Of a stretch of DNA of 64,000 nucleotides, positions 1 through 10,859 are shown piece by piece. The stretch spans positions 3,348,001 to 3,412,000 of the forward strand of contig OZ014416.1 in assembly GCA_963965975.1 (NCBI GenBank). The letters are read 5' to 3'. A model generated the notes under the pieces. The model worked only from the letters and a program-made list of their open reading frames with translations, searched no databases and had not been told where the DNA came from. A program made the translations under genes and the position numbers. Numbering within the stretch: position 1 is the first letter of the stretch; the number at the start of each line of letters is the position of its first letter. This stretch comes from Xestospongia bergquistia (taxonomy: Eukaryota; Porifera; Demospongiae; Haplosclerida; Petrosiidae).

Positions 1-230
1 ACTATGTCCTAATCTAACCGTCTGTTTTTATGTGTCCTAAAGTAATTTTCCCATTTACTGTGTTCTAATGTAACTGTCCTATCTACTGTGTCCTAATGTA
101 ACTTCTTTTATCTACTGTGGCCTGAAGTAATTGTTCCATCTACTGTGTTCTAATGTAACAGTCCTCTCTACTGTTTTGTAATGTCATTGTCCGCTCTCCT
201 GTGTCCTAATGTAATTATTTTGAGTATGTT
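1..230. repeat. 24-25 bp minisatellite, distal end (duplication copy A)
   Basis: Degenerate tandem repeat built on phrases such as 'ctactgtgtcctaatgtaac tgtcc', entering from beyond the left edge of the window. The same block in the same order is present at 15596-15815, where the full array starts near 15090. Confidence 0.8.
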
Positions 231-314
231 AGGCCATTAAAAGATGTATTTGAGCATATTAGGCTATTAAAAGATGTATTTTGAGCATATTAGGTCATTT
301 AAAGATGTCGTTTG

Positions 315-585
315 AGCATATTAGGCCAAAAAAGAAGAATGAGAGGTGGGAAGGGTGGTGGACGGCAATACAGTACCACCTCCACATGGTGTCGTCTGGA
401 GCATCATAGGTATCCTAACTATGATGTACTGAGAGTACTGTCAATCCTTACCTCATTCTTTTTTAAACTGTTTTTTTCCATATTAATTGCCAAAAATGAA
501 AATGTTCTCCTACAGGCATGTCCAGGAACACTTAGGGTGTCTGTCTCATTATCATTACTAAATCAAGCATGACTTCTATAATAAA
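315..585 (+). other. Possible 3'-terminal exon pair with polyA signal (low confidence)
   Basis: An open stretch with basic/Gly-rich coding potential runs to a G|GTATCC donor-like site at 409/410. A pyrimidine-rich acceptor (ttctcctacag) ends at 515. Splicing the two keeps a frame that stops at TAA 559-561, and AATAAA follows at 580-585. Copy B near 15930-16190 has the same arrangement but differs by a small indel in the G-rich part. No protein family is recognised. It could be the 3' end of a small gene, or chance. Confidence 0.2.
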
Positions 586-901
586 GAAATTTTCAATGCA
601 ATATATATTGAGTATATTATTATTAATACGTATTAAGTTTAAGTAACACATTGTTTATGTATCATTAAGTGAAGTATAATATTTATAATGACATTACAAA
701 CATGAGTAATAGCACTCATTAGCACATTTGTAAAGCTATGGTTATAGAAATGGATGAAATTTTTAGAAGTAGTGAAGAAATAGTGAACAAATCCTTTGAA
801 AACAAAAGATTTAATTTCCTCATCATTGTTGATATAATCTTTATTACTACTAACATGCCATTGTTTCTCACATACTTATGATGGTATTCACAAAGTGATT
901 G

Positions 902-906
902 GCATT
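902..906. repeat. Target-site duplication GCATT, left
   Basis: GCATT lies immediately left of the 5' LTR and again right of the 3' LTR (7053-7057). The empty site in copy B (near 16497-16505) has it once. A 5-bp duplication fits BEL/Pao integration. Confidence 0.9.
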
Positions 907-1130
907 TGTTAATGTTTACTATAGTTTGTTTATGTATTATCATTCATTATGTTAATGTTTACTCTAGTTTGTTTATCTATTATCATTCACTTCCTGTTTT
1001 GACCATCATTTATACTAATTATCACTTATATGATCTCATATAAATTGGAAACACATACTTTTGAAAAGAGAGGTTTTTTTTGTTGAATGTCAAATTTTGT
1101 ATCTCGTTCAATCCGGGAGTGAACTCAACA
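907..1130 (+). repeat. 5' LTR of the BEL/Pao element
   Basis: Starts TGTTAATG and ends CTCAACA, so the termini are TG...CA. The first 86 bp are a 43-bp tandem duplication (907-949 and 950-992). A TATA-like CATATAAAT sits near 1038, a plausible promoter for the element. Confidence 0.93.
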
Positions 1131-1135
1131 TATTT

Positions 1136-1152
1136 TGGTCCACCGAACCGGA
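1136..1152 (+). promoter_or_regulatory. Candidate primer-binding site
   Basis: TGGTCCACCGAACCGGA begins five bases after the 5' LTR. Starting with TGG, it would pair with a tRNA 3' CCA end and acceptor stem. The donor tRNA was not identified, so this rests on position and the TGG start. Confidence 0.5.
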
Positions 1153-1290
1153 TACTAGCAAGAACATCGATAGTTTGATGGTTCTCTCTCAAAACTCAGT
1201 TATCTCCGTCGTATTCATCTTTCGTACTCGACCACGTGCTCTCTTAGCACCTCCATTAGATTCTCATTTTCACCTCATTGATGAAAATTA

Positions 1291-3303
1291 ATGGCTCAAG
1301 ATCCAACTATACTTAGGAAGAGACGAGGTGTCGTTCGTGCATCGATAACTCGACTTTTCACTCGTCTGAAGGATTTGGAGAGCAAGGCTGATCAGCCCAC
1401 TACTCTTGATCTCGCACGACGGATGTCGCAGAAGCTGGAGAGTCTAGACTCCAACTTCAAGCTTCATCATTATGCACTCATCGATCTCATCGACGATACT
1501 GAAAGTATGCTCAAAGAGCAGGACATTTTAGATGGACATGATGACGAGATGGCCACATTGTCCACTCGTATTAAACGGCTAATTGCAGTCTGTGATTCCT
1601 CCTCCGAATTTGGTCCTCGTAAGATAGCCTCTCGAAGCTTAGTTCGCCTAGAAAGAAATTTATTTACTATAAACGAAAGAATTGGTTCCTTGTCTGGAGG
1701 ACCTGATGAGGTTTGTCTTCTTTATCAATATGAAGAGCAACTTCGTGATCTCAAGGTTGAATTGAAAGGTATCTGTAGTGTTTTTCTGTCCCTTGGTGTA
1801 GAGGAATCCGATCAGCTCTATACCTCACAAACACAACTTGATAAAGAGCTGTTTGACTGCTCTCTTAAAATCAAGAGGTTGCTATTTCCGTCTGGTCAAA
1901 CTCTTGACTCAACTCCACCCTCACTCGATAGCAAAGGAGTTAAGCTGCCCAAATTGGACGTACCTAAGTTTGATGGGAACATCATCAACTGGAGGACCTT
2001 TTGGGAGCAATTCTCTATTTCAATTCATAGCCGATCTGGTTTGTCTGATGCAGAGAAACTGGTGTATCTCCGACATTCGCTTAAGGATGGTACAGCAAAG
2101 GGTGTCATTGAAGGTCTGTCTCGATCTGGTGATTGCTATTTTGAAGCCATTGAAAGCCTGAAGGCACGTTATGATCGCCCACGGCTTATTCACCAGACAC
2201 ACGTTCGTATGATCCTTGAGGCCACTTCTCTCAGAGATGGAACTGGAAAAGAACTCCGCAGACTCCATGATGTCGTTCAACAACATCTCCGAGCTCTCAA
2301 GGCAATGGAGTATGAGCCATCTGGTTCCTTTATCACATCTGTGCTTGAGCTCAAACTAGATACTAATACCATGTTTGAGTGGCAAAAGTACAGTCAAGAC
2401 TCGATCGATGTGCCACATTACCAGAGGCTCCTTGAGTTCATTAACCTACGTGCCCAAGCTTCTGAAGCTTCAGTCTCAGACCATAAGAGAGCCTCTCGAG
2501 TTGAAGATCACTCAGTGAAGAAGGGTTCTAATGCTGGAAAGTCAATAACCTCATTTACAGCCAGTACTGTGAATTCTACAGGCCACAACTGTGTCATTTG
2601 TAAGTCTCACAAACACCCTTTATATGCATGTCTGCAATTCAAGTCACTACCTCACGATGAGATGGTCTCTACATTGAAGTCACACCACCTTTGCATGAAT
2701 TGTCTCCGACCAGGGCATTTTGTGAAGGAGTGCATGTCTGTGCATCGATGCAGGAAATGTCAGAAGCCACATCATACCTTGTTACACTTGGAACAGAAGG
2801 ATATTGCATCAACTTCCACTGGTACCACTAGTACTTCTCAATCTGTTGTGTCGAATACTGCCACTGGACTTTCTTCCAAATCTTTGCTCATGACCTGTCG
2901 TGTTTTGGTTGATGCTCCTGATGGTTACTCCGTGGAAGCTAGAGCCATTCTTGACTCTGCCTCGTCAGCCTCCTTTGTATCGGAGCGTTTGTCTCAAAGC
3001 CTGCGTCTTCCACGCTCACGACAAGGTGTGCAAATCTCAGGAATTGCTGGTCTCTCTCACAACTCTCCTCACCAAGCCGTCACTAGTCTCACTATATCCT
3101 CTGTTCAGTCTCCTTCAAAGAAATTCAAGGTGACAGCTGTTGTTGTACCTCGTGTGACGTGTGACCTGCCACTTCACCCCATTTCTTTTGATTTGAAGTG
3201 GAGACATTTGCAGGGCATTCCCCTAGCAGACCCAGACTTTGGTCTCCCCAGAAGAATAGACATACTTTTGGGAGTTGACATCTTTGTTGAAATTCTACGT
3301 TAG
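1291..3303 (+). pseudogene. BEL/Pao Gag and protease part of Gag-Pol, ends at in-frame TAG
   Basis: 670-codon open frame from ATG 1291. About residues 1-210 are a charged, probably helical Gag N-terminus. About 217-370 match the DUF1759 Gag family (LPKLDVPKFDG start, with NWRTFW). A Cys/His region around 430-500 contains a CX2CX4HX4C knuckle (CMNCLRPGHFVKEC, near 468-481) followed by another Cys/His cluster. A retropepsin-like segment near 553 carries the D-S-A active-site motif (ILDSAS) and a later ILLGVDIF strand. The frame stops at TAG 3301-3303 and continues open directly into Pol. In this superfamily Gag and Pol are normally one polyprotein, so the stop is either a lesion or a read-through site. 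Confidence 0.9.
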
Positions 3304-6300
3304 GGCCGGCGGACCGGTGCTCCTGGCTCTCCGTCTGCCTTTGAAACAGAATTTGGATGGGTTCTTGCTGGAAAGCTCGATGTCAATGCCTCAAGTCACT
3401 CCTTTGTCTCTCATTATGTCTCCGTTGTCACTGGAGATGATCTGTTGCGAAAGTTCTGGGAGATTGAGGAATGTCCAAATGATCAATCCTATCTCACTCC
3501 AGAAGAGCGATTAGTTGTGCAACACTTCAAAGACAATCACTCACGATCAGAAGATGGTCGTTTCATTGTTCCTCTGCCCAAGAAACCACATGCTAAGTCA
3601 TTGGGTAAATCCAGATCTCAGGTTGTGAGAAGATTCCTCTCATTGGAGCGATCTCTACATGCCAAGGAGCAGTTTGATGAGTTTGATTCTGTGATGAATG
3701 AGTACTTTGAGAAGGGCCATGCTGAACTAGTTCCCTTGGATGATCTGGAGAAGTCTTCACAAGACGTTTTCTATCTTCCCATGCATGCAGTCAAAAAGGA
3801 GTCGAGCACAACTACAAAGATCAGAGCTGTGTTTGACGCATCAGCCAAGTCTTTTACTGGAGTCTCCCTAAACAATATATTGTTGGTTGGACCTACCATT
3901 CACCCACCTCTCCTTGATGTACTACTTCGTTTTCGTTTACACCGTGTGGCTCTTGTTGCTGATGTCAGTCACATGTACCGTGCCATTGAACTCACTAAAT
4001 CCGACAGAGATCTACATCGATTTGTTTGGAGAAGGAATCCCAAGGATCCTCTACTTGATTACCATATGACCAGAGTCACCTTTGGTGTCTCTGCCTCCTT
4101 GTTTGCTGCCAATATGTCGGTCAAGCAGAATGCCCTTGATTTTGCCATGGACTATCCACTGGCCGTTGATGCAGTAAACAGAGCTTTCTATGTAGATGAT
4201 GGATTGACTGGTGCTGATTCCACAGAAGAAGCAATCGAGTTACAAAGGCAGCTACAAGACCTATTCTCTTATGGTGGCTTCTTGTTGCGTAAGTGGAATT
4301 CAAATGACCAGGTGGTTTTACAGCACATATCTCCTGAGCTTCGAGACTCCCAGTCGATGTATACAATTCCCGAGTCGTACATAGAATATGTCAAAACGCT
4401 TGGAATAGAGTGGAATGCAAACCTAGACCATTTCCGTCTGACTATTGCTAAACCACCTTCTAGTCTTCCTATTACCAAACGCATATTGGCATCTGATATC
4501 GCCAAAACCTTTGATGTCCTCGGGTGGTTTTCTCCTTCCATCATCAAGATTAAGATCTTATTGCAACAGCTATGGGAGCTGAAAATCTGTTGGGATGACC
4601 CAGTACCCGACTCAGTTCATGATATCTGGTCTCGATGGAGATCTGAACTCAACCTCCTCTCTACAAAATACATCCCTCGATGCTACTTCTCCAAGGAAGC
4701 TCACATTATCTCCATGGAACTCCATGGCTTTTGTGATGCATCGGAGCAAGCATATGCAGCTGTCATTTATCTGCGTATGATGGACCTGGATGGAGGAATA
4801 CAAGTTTCATTGGTGACCTCTAAGACCAAGGTGGCCCCTATCAAGCGATTGACCATCCCTCGTCTGGAGTTATGTGGAGCGTACCTTTTAGCTCAGCTAC
4901 TTTATCATGTCCAGCAGGTATTCAATTTGTCACTCGATCAAATATATGCCTGGACTGACAGCACTATTGTTCTCAGCTGGCTGATTGGAAATCCCAGACG
5001 GTTTAATACTTACGTTGCCAACCGAGTCTCTTACATAGTGGAGTTGATAGCACCTAATCATTGGAACCATGTCCATGGAACTGACAACCCAGCTGACTGT
5101 GCATCAAGAGGTCTGTTTCCAGTAGAGCTATTGGAACACCAGTTATGGTGGAATGGTCCAAATTGGTTGACCCAGCCACCCACAGCTTGGCCTCATCAGT
5201 CAGACCTCCCTCGTATTGAGACAACAGAGGAAAGGGTATGTACACTACACATACTAACTCATAACAAGGTGCCAATCATTCCTATTGATCATTACTCCAG
5301 TTATACCAAGTTGAAACGTGTCACAGCTTGGATCTTTCGTTTTGTCAATAATTGTCGTGCCAATAAGAATGGTTGTTCTCTCCAATCGTCTTCATCTCTG
5401 ACTACTCAGGAGCTACACACAGCTGAAACTTATTGGATATCCATTGCTCAAGAAGATTGCTTTCCTGAGGAAATTGAGACTATTAAGGAAAGTAAAATCC
5501 TACGTAGCTCTAGTCCTTTGCTATCCCTCCACCCAATCCTTGACTCATCTGGCATTCTACTTGTGGGTGGCAGAGACTGCATCAAGGTGTCATATTCAAG
5601 TCAGCATCCTGTCATCCTATCTGGAAAACATCCTGTAACTAAGCTGATAATTCGTTTTGAACATCTTCGCTTACTTCATGCTGGTCCTACATTACTAGCC
5701 TGTTCTCTGAACCACCGTTTCTACATTCTCGGAGGATGTAAAGCAATTCGCTCAATCACCCGCAGTTGTGTCATTTGTCGACGTACCTCAGCAAAGCCTC
5801 AATATCAGATGTTAGGTCAATTACCTATTGAACGTCTCACTCCTGATCTTGTTTTTGACAAGGTTGGTGTGGACTATGCTGGTCCTTTCTACGTCAAATA
5901 TGGACATGCGAGGAAACCTACTGTAGTTAAAACCTATGCCAGTGTTTTTGTTTCACTTTCAGTGAAAGCTGTGCATTTAGAACTGGTGTCAGAATTAACA
6001 ACTGAAGCCTTCCTAGCCTGTCTAAGGCGCTTCATATCTCGACGTGGGAAGCCAACTCTTATATGGAGTGACCACGGTACAAATTTTGTGGGTGCAGCTC
6101 GGGAGATCAAAGAACTTATTGCATTTCTGAAAACCCAGAGGTCGCAAGATGCTATATCGGAGTTTTGTTCAACACAAAATATACAGTGGAAGTTCATTCC
6201 TGAACACGCTCCTCATTTTGGTGGTCTTTGGGAGGCAGCAGTGAAAAGTATGAAAACACATTTGAGACATGTAATTGGCAATGTGAAGCTGACAGTTGAA

Positions 6301-6447
6301 GAGTTTACTACTGTTCTCACTCAAGTGGAATTATGTCTCAACAGTAGACCTCTCATCTCTCTCCCACTTGATGATGATGGAATAGGAGCTCTCACTCCTG
6401 GGCACTTTCTCATCGGCAGACCATTGGAAGCTCTGCCTGATCCCTGA
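3304..6447 (+). pseudogene. BEL/Pao Pol: RT, RNase H, integrase (broken copy)
   Basis: Open in the same frame as Gag from 3304; the first internal ATG is at 3445. Reverse transcriptase shows the IRAVFDAS block, FGVSASLFAAN, and the catalytic FYVDDG near 4185-4202. RNase H shows GFCDASEQAY, TIPRLELCGA, WTDSTIVLSWL and the NPADCASRG block. Integrase shows the zinc-binding HH...CVIC pattern near 5660-5780, then the catalytic residues in GVDYAGPF, IWSDHGTNF and PHFGGLWEAAVKS. The frame ends at TGA 6445-6447, inside the conserved integrase C-terminal region, after the HFLIGRPL motif. No frameshift was found anywhere in Pol. Confidence 0.93.
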
Positions 6448-6777
6448 TTCTCATACCGTTCCCTCGCTCTCCTTCATCGCTGGCACTTATGTCAAGCACT
6501 TGTACGTCATTTTTGGCAACGTTGGTCGTCTGAGTACATAACTAGTCTGAAACGCTATACCAAATGGCACCATCCATCAAGAAATATTTGTGTTGGAGAC
6601 ATTGTGATTTTGCAAGAGGATAATTTAATTCCCTCGAAATGGCCACTTGCCAGAGTAATTAAGGTTCATGCAGGCAAAGATGATCTCGTACGAGTAGTCA
6701 CTGTGAAGACGAACTCAGGAACTTACAAGAGACCAATCTCTAAAATAGCCTTGTTGTTACCCTCTCAAGATAATTGA
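6448..6777 (+). pseudogene. BEL/Pao integrase C-terminal tail, cut off by upstream TGA
   Basis: About 110 codons continue in the Gag-Pol frame after TGA 6445-6447 and end at TGA 6775-6777. The W-rich start (RWHLCQ, HFWQRW), a later GDIVIL strand and a basic ARVIKVH stretch are typical of the DUF5641 C-terminal domain of BEL/Pao integrases. It is therefore the original protein end. Confidence 0.85.
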
Positions 6778-6798
6778 TTATGACTCTTTATTATTGTT

Positions 6799-6826
6799 AA
6801 AGACCATGCGGGCTTGGCCGGCGGTA
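6799..6826 (+). promoter_or_regulatory. G-rich stretch before 3' LTR (candidate second-strand primer site)
   Basis: A G-rich but not pure-purine stretch ending GGCCGGCGGTA directly abuts the 3' LTR start, the place where plus-strand priming occurs in LTR elements. The nonamer GGCCGGCGG also occurs at 3304-3312, right after the internal TAG. Confidence 0.4.
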
Positions 6827-7052
6827 TGTTAATGTTTACTATAGTTTGTTTATGTATTATCATTCATTATGTTAATGTTTACTCTAGTTTGTTTATCTAT
6901 TATCATTCACTTCCTGTTTTGACCATCATTTATACTAATTATCACTTATATGATCTCATATAAATTGGAAACACATACTTTTGAAAAGAGAGTTTTTTTT
7001 TTTGTTGAATGTCAAATTTTGTATCTCGTTCAATCCGGGAGAGAACTCAACA
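6827..7052 (+). repeat. 3' LTR of the BEL/Pao element
   Basis: 226 bp. Identical to the 5' LTR except for one G/T change, a longer poly-T run (11 versus 8) and one T/A change near the 3' end. It keeps the internal 43-bp duplication. Followed by GCATT (7053-7057), the right target-site duplication. Confidence 0.93.
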
Positions 7053-8498
7053 GCATTTGTTTGACAATCATTTATTTAAACTCCCATGTATAATCTGATA
7101 GTAATAGACTAGTTAATGACAATAGAGTAAAAAGTCATTTGTTTAGTACACAAGCTACTGTTCAGTTCATAATTAATAATTAAAATGGTATATATAATTA
7201 ATACTTTTAAATATAAATATATTTATTAGTGATGTGTGCAATCTACATAGCTATCAATTAGTTAGAATGATCTATTTTATTTAACAGTAATATTTGCACT
7301 ATGATAGGGAAGAGAGCTGCTTCAGTTATAGTGTTTGACTGGCTGAATTACAAACAGATTATATCTGTTACACTCTTAAGTATATTATATCACTCTTAAG
7401 TATATTATCTTTGTGTAACTTTGTATACTATACTATTCAGTAAAAGTATGTATAACATTGTATTTTCTCTCATAGCTCTTAATGAACTGGGTTCTAATCA
7501 TTCCAAAGCATTTTTAACGTTATCTCACCTTTCGTGTCTTCAAAATCAAAATTTCGTCAAAGATCCATTAATTGTGTTAAGATGTGATACTTGTGTTTTC
7601 AGGTATATGGGTGAGACTAGTTCTCATAAATTGAAATTTGTTATTCTATTACAGATGCCCTGCAGTCTTTGAAATCTTTTTAAGAATTTTAGCAGCTTAC
7701 ACATCAGCTTCTCACATGTGGCTATTAGAACACACTCACATTCTTAATTATACAACCATAGCAATGCCAAAAGCATTTTCAGGTATCTAATTCCTTGTCT
7801 CACTAGCATACTGTCCAGTCTTATTCCCATACGGGATGTTCTAATCTCATACCATACAGTCTCACTCCCATACTGTACATTCTCAATACAATATTGTTTA
7901 ATCTGAATCACATCTTATTCCTATACCATTCATTCTTAATTTTCATACTATGTTAGCCTCACTCCCATACCATCCAGTCTCAGTCCCATAACGTTCATTC
8001 CAATCCCATACCATTTCCTTAATCCAAACAATCCAGTCATTCCTATACTACCATTACTTTTCAGCGTATTCATTCTAATTCCCAATAATTCATCTCATGT
8101 TACTCTAGGTCAACAATTAAATGGGCAAGAGAGGGAGGAGTTCAGAATTGCACTAACAACTACTCAAGAGAGTAGCATGATACAGTTATTATTAGAAATA
8201 TGTCTACCTAATGAACAAGATAAAAAAGTAACAGATCAATAAATTGAAACGCTAATGATGAATTTATCTGTCACATAGGATGCAGCTGTTTTTGGTCCTC
8301 TTGTTAACATCTCTTTGAAAAATTCACTGTTTAGTTTATTCATATCTTCATCAGGTTTGGAGAGAGAGAGAGAGTGATAATATTGTCATTATGATCACAG
8401 GTTTTCATTTCTGAACCCAGTATGGTCAAACTAATCCATTCTCAAGGCTATCCTCCACAGTTATTACCATTAATGGTGTCTGGTGTTCCATCAATGCA
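7053..8498. repeat. Segmental duplication copy A, right part
   Basis: Matches 16497-18388 with few mismatches. Copy A lacks about 50 bp present near 16795-16847 and about 410 bp present near 17030-17440. Similarity ends abruptly after 'catcaatgca' at 8498/18388. Copy A goes on with INTS2 exon sequence; copy B switches to satellite. Confidence 0.9.
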
Positions 8499-8553
8499 TA
8501 TTGTGATGAACTTCATGTCTGATCTCCTGGCTCAGCCTCAGCTAGTCATATAA
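7476..8553 (+). pseudogene. INTS2: INTS2 (Integrator subunit 2) exon fragments, copy A
   Basis: Exons by splice sites: start of one from 7476 (after ctctcatag), fused by a deletion near 7541 to the end of the next (to 7602); 7655-7782; 8109-8227; 8279-8354; 8401 to about 8553. Translations give KDPLIVLRCD, a C-P start followed by an amphipathic helix, a REEF...QLLLEICLP block, and GYPPQLLPL with GVPSMHI. These align in order with the C-terminal third of animal INTS2 as I recall it. INTS2 is a scaffold of the nuclear Integrator complex acting on RNA polymerase II transcripts. It is broken by the deletion and by TGA at 8316-8318 where the family has a basic residue. The last exon stops at TAA soon after AQPQL, with no convincing donor. 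Confidence 0.75.
7795..8060. repeat. Degenerate intronic minisatellite (about 20 bp)
   Basis: Repeats of 'ctcactcccatac tgtccag' type within the INTS2 intron between 7782 and 8109, shared with copy B at about 17690-17980. It therefore predates the duplication. Confidence 0.6.
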
Positions 8554-9380
8554 TTAATAAAATTATGATTGTTATATCAATGCCAATAAATATAACATAA
8601 AATGTATTATATGAGTGGTGAGAGATTGTGGAATTAATTGGCATTTCAGCTGATGCCTGTCAACCAGAATAATGAGTAATGAATAATAGTAATGGCGATA
8701 TGATAACGTTGGGTCTGTAATGATCCTTGTATCAACAACTGATATGTATGACACATACCAGTTGTTTGACCCAAACTACAATGATAGATGTGACCATGAG
8801 CCCATACAGCAGAAAGCTCAAGGTACCTCATGTTTTTTACTGGCTTCCGATATGATTACTTATTGTATGCTATATGAATGGGTAGATATTGATTGTGTGC
8901 ATGAATTGAGGACTATAATAAGGTTGTCTTACAATTCTTTCTTTCTCTAGCACCTGTAATTCAACAGATACATATGCTAAATTGAATAATACTTTTAGTA
9001 TACAAAAAGCTAGTGTACATGATGCATATTGTTGCAATTATATTATAATTATGGTAATTAACACTAAATTGTCATAAAGAATGAAAACTATCTACTAATC
9101 CAAGTGAAGTTTCCCTCCACATCCTCCTGCTCTGCCCACTCAAACACAAACAGAACCTATCTTATATAGTTTATAATTATTTGGATATTAACATCTATGA
9201 TAATGCATTAGAGTTCCAAGATTGTACTGATGAAATTATACCTAGTTCTTAATGTACTTAATGTATTAGCATCACTTTGCATCGTTACAAACAAAATAAA
9301 TAGACAATGTACTGACAGATAGAATATGTCTTTTATTGTCAGTTTATTTTTACTATGATTTTATCACGCATTCTTATCTT
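8554..9380. other. No supported gene
   Basis: AT-rich DNA beyond the INTS2 fragment. A short open stretch ends at a donor-like CTCAAG|GTACCT near 8820, but it matches no family I know and lacks a clear acceptor. Confidence 0.4.
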
Positions 9381-9389
9381 TACCCAATG

Positions 9390-9458
9390 AACTGAGCATG
9401 CTCAGTTTAACATGCTGCTTTAATGGCACCAGTTTTTGTAAACTGAGCATGCTCAGTT
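9390..9458. repeat. Two copies of an 18-bp perfect palindrome in a 51-bp duplication
   Basis: AACTGAGCATGCTCAGTT occurs at 9390-9407 and 9441-9458. Each contains GAGCATGCTC, which fits the RRRCWWGYYY half-site bound by p53-family factors. The DNA after each palindrome is also related (cacca-gtttttg / cacca-atttttag), so the pair is a tandem duplication of about 51 bp. A short ATG-led segment with a G|GTAAGT donor lies just downstream near 9537-9555. Confidence 0.6.
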
Positions 9459-10850
9459 CGACAGACCGCTAAAGTGACACCAATTTTTAGTCCTAAAAAT
9501 GCTATGCATTAGGTAGACTGCCTCATTTCTGCAAGATGACTGTGCCTATTGGGTAAGTGCTGCTGCAGGACCGATATGTTTTAAAGAAGAAGAGCACAAC
9601 CGTGCTGCTTGCTGTCTACAATCCGTCGCTTTTGTATCCAGTCAAGCTAATACCTTCCTTCAATTCTCGTTCACCTCTAATGCAGAAAAACGTTACAATC
9701 AACCCGAGGGCAACTACAGCAAATACGTTTTGTTCCAGCACGTACACAAGCAGAGAAAGTATTCAGGTCAGAGTAAACGTACGCCATGTGTATAGCCTAA
9801 TTCAGATATTCTAGCTTTGTTTGGCACATAAAGTTGCTGCTGTTTCACATACTTATAGCCTCTTCTAGCTACTTTCTTATGACTTGAGACCCTTTGATCT
9901 GTTGAGGCAGCCTAATTCTATAGTATATTTTAAAAGCTTAGCTCTACCTCAGTTTAAGTCAATATTCAGTTGGTCTATTCAGTGTAGCACCAATCCGAGG
10001 TAGTGTGTACAGAAAGCTGTTATATTGATTATATGTATTCAGAGTAGAGTGTTTTGCTGTCTTAAACACAACTAAAATGGCTAGTGAAAATCTCTCCCAG
10101 ATAGGTTGTGAGTACTGATTAACATTTCATGAATGCTATAGCTGACGATAAGCAGAGAGCTTTTAAGTTGGAAGGTCCTGGCATCTAGCTGACAAGCCGA
10201 GTAGTTGTATTTCATTTCACATTGAGAACCAGATTTATTTGAAGCCTGGAATATATAAGTACTTCGTTAGAATGCGAAGCTTACTTGTACCAGCAGTTTC
10301 CTTATAGCAGGCTAGCTTTCTTCTTGGTTGTAGCATATAACCACAGTCTAGCTAGTGAGAAGTCATCTTGTTAACTATAATTATTAACAGAGCCTCCCTG
10401 CTAAGTACATGAACTCTGTGGGTTCAATAGTCTAATTATAGAACATGTTCACAACCCTGTTGTAATGTTTTGGTCTGTAATACATGTCGACTGAATAACT
10501 AGAGTACAAGTCTTGTATGCATTAATTATTGTAGTTTGTGCAAGCTTTCGAGACCAACTTTTAAAAGTAACCTTAATTTAACATATTAATAATTTCTATT
10601 CTACATTTTTATAATAGACACTTTACATAGTTTTAGATGTTTTGTCACTTTGGCCTTATATAGTACCATCATATCGTGTAGAAACTAAATCATTGCAATG
10701 TCTAATGATCCAAGTCTTGTTGTGTTAAGTGACCATTATACAATCTATTGTTGTGTTATATAAAGCAAGTGTTATAACTCTTGTAATCAACATTGCATAT
10801 ACGTGGCTTATTCTTGTTAATCCATTTACATACGCACACGTTTTGGTAAT
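9459..10850. other. No supported gene
   Basis: Unique AT-rich sequence. Two ATG-led short segments followed by donor-like GT sites (near 9537 and 10077) could be first exons, but no matching downstream exons were recognised. Confidence 0.35.
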
Positions 10851-10859
10851 CCTATCACA

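Larger units (their letters stand above)
1..906. repeat. Segmental duplication copy A, left part
   Basis: Bases 1-906 match 15596-16508 almost base for base, with only scattered substitutions and small indels. Similarity breaks at 906 because a BEL/Pao retrotransposon starts at 907; it resumes at 7053. The copies must have existed before that insertion. Confidence 0.9.
907..7052 (+). mobile_element. BEL/Pao LTR retrotransposon, near full length, two in-frame stops
   Basis: 6146-bp element with near-identical short LTRs (224 and 226 bp), a primer-binding-site candidate, and a single gag-pol frame from 1291 to 6777. It ends with a G-rich stretch just before the 3' LTR. Domain order is DUF1759-type Gag, CCHC zinc knuckle, aspartic protease, reverse transcriptase with YVDD, RNase H, then integrase with its H2C2 zinc and DDE core. 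This is the BEL/Pao order. The coding frame is broken only by TAG at 3301-3303 and TGA at 6445-6447. The LTRs differ by two substitutions and a poly-T length change, so insertion looks fairly recent. It interrupts segmental-duplication copy A. Confidence 0.95.

Noticed and set aside
1061-1291. 76-codon frame across the 5' LTR end and leader
   Set aside because: It spans the LTR boundary and primer-binding site and ends exactly where Gag starts; leader sequence, not a gene.
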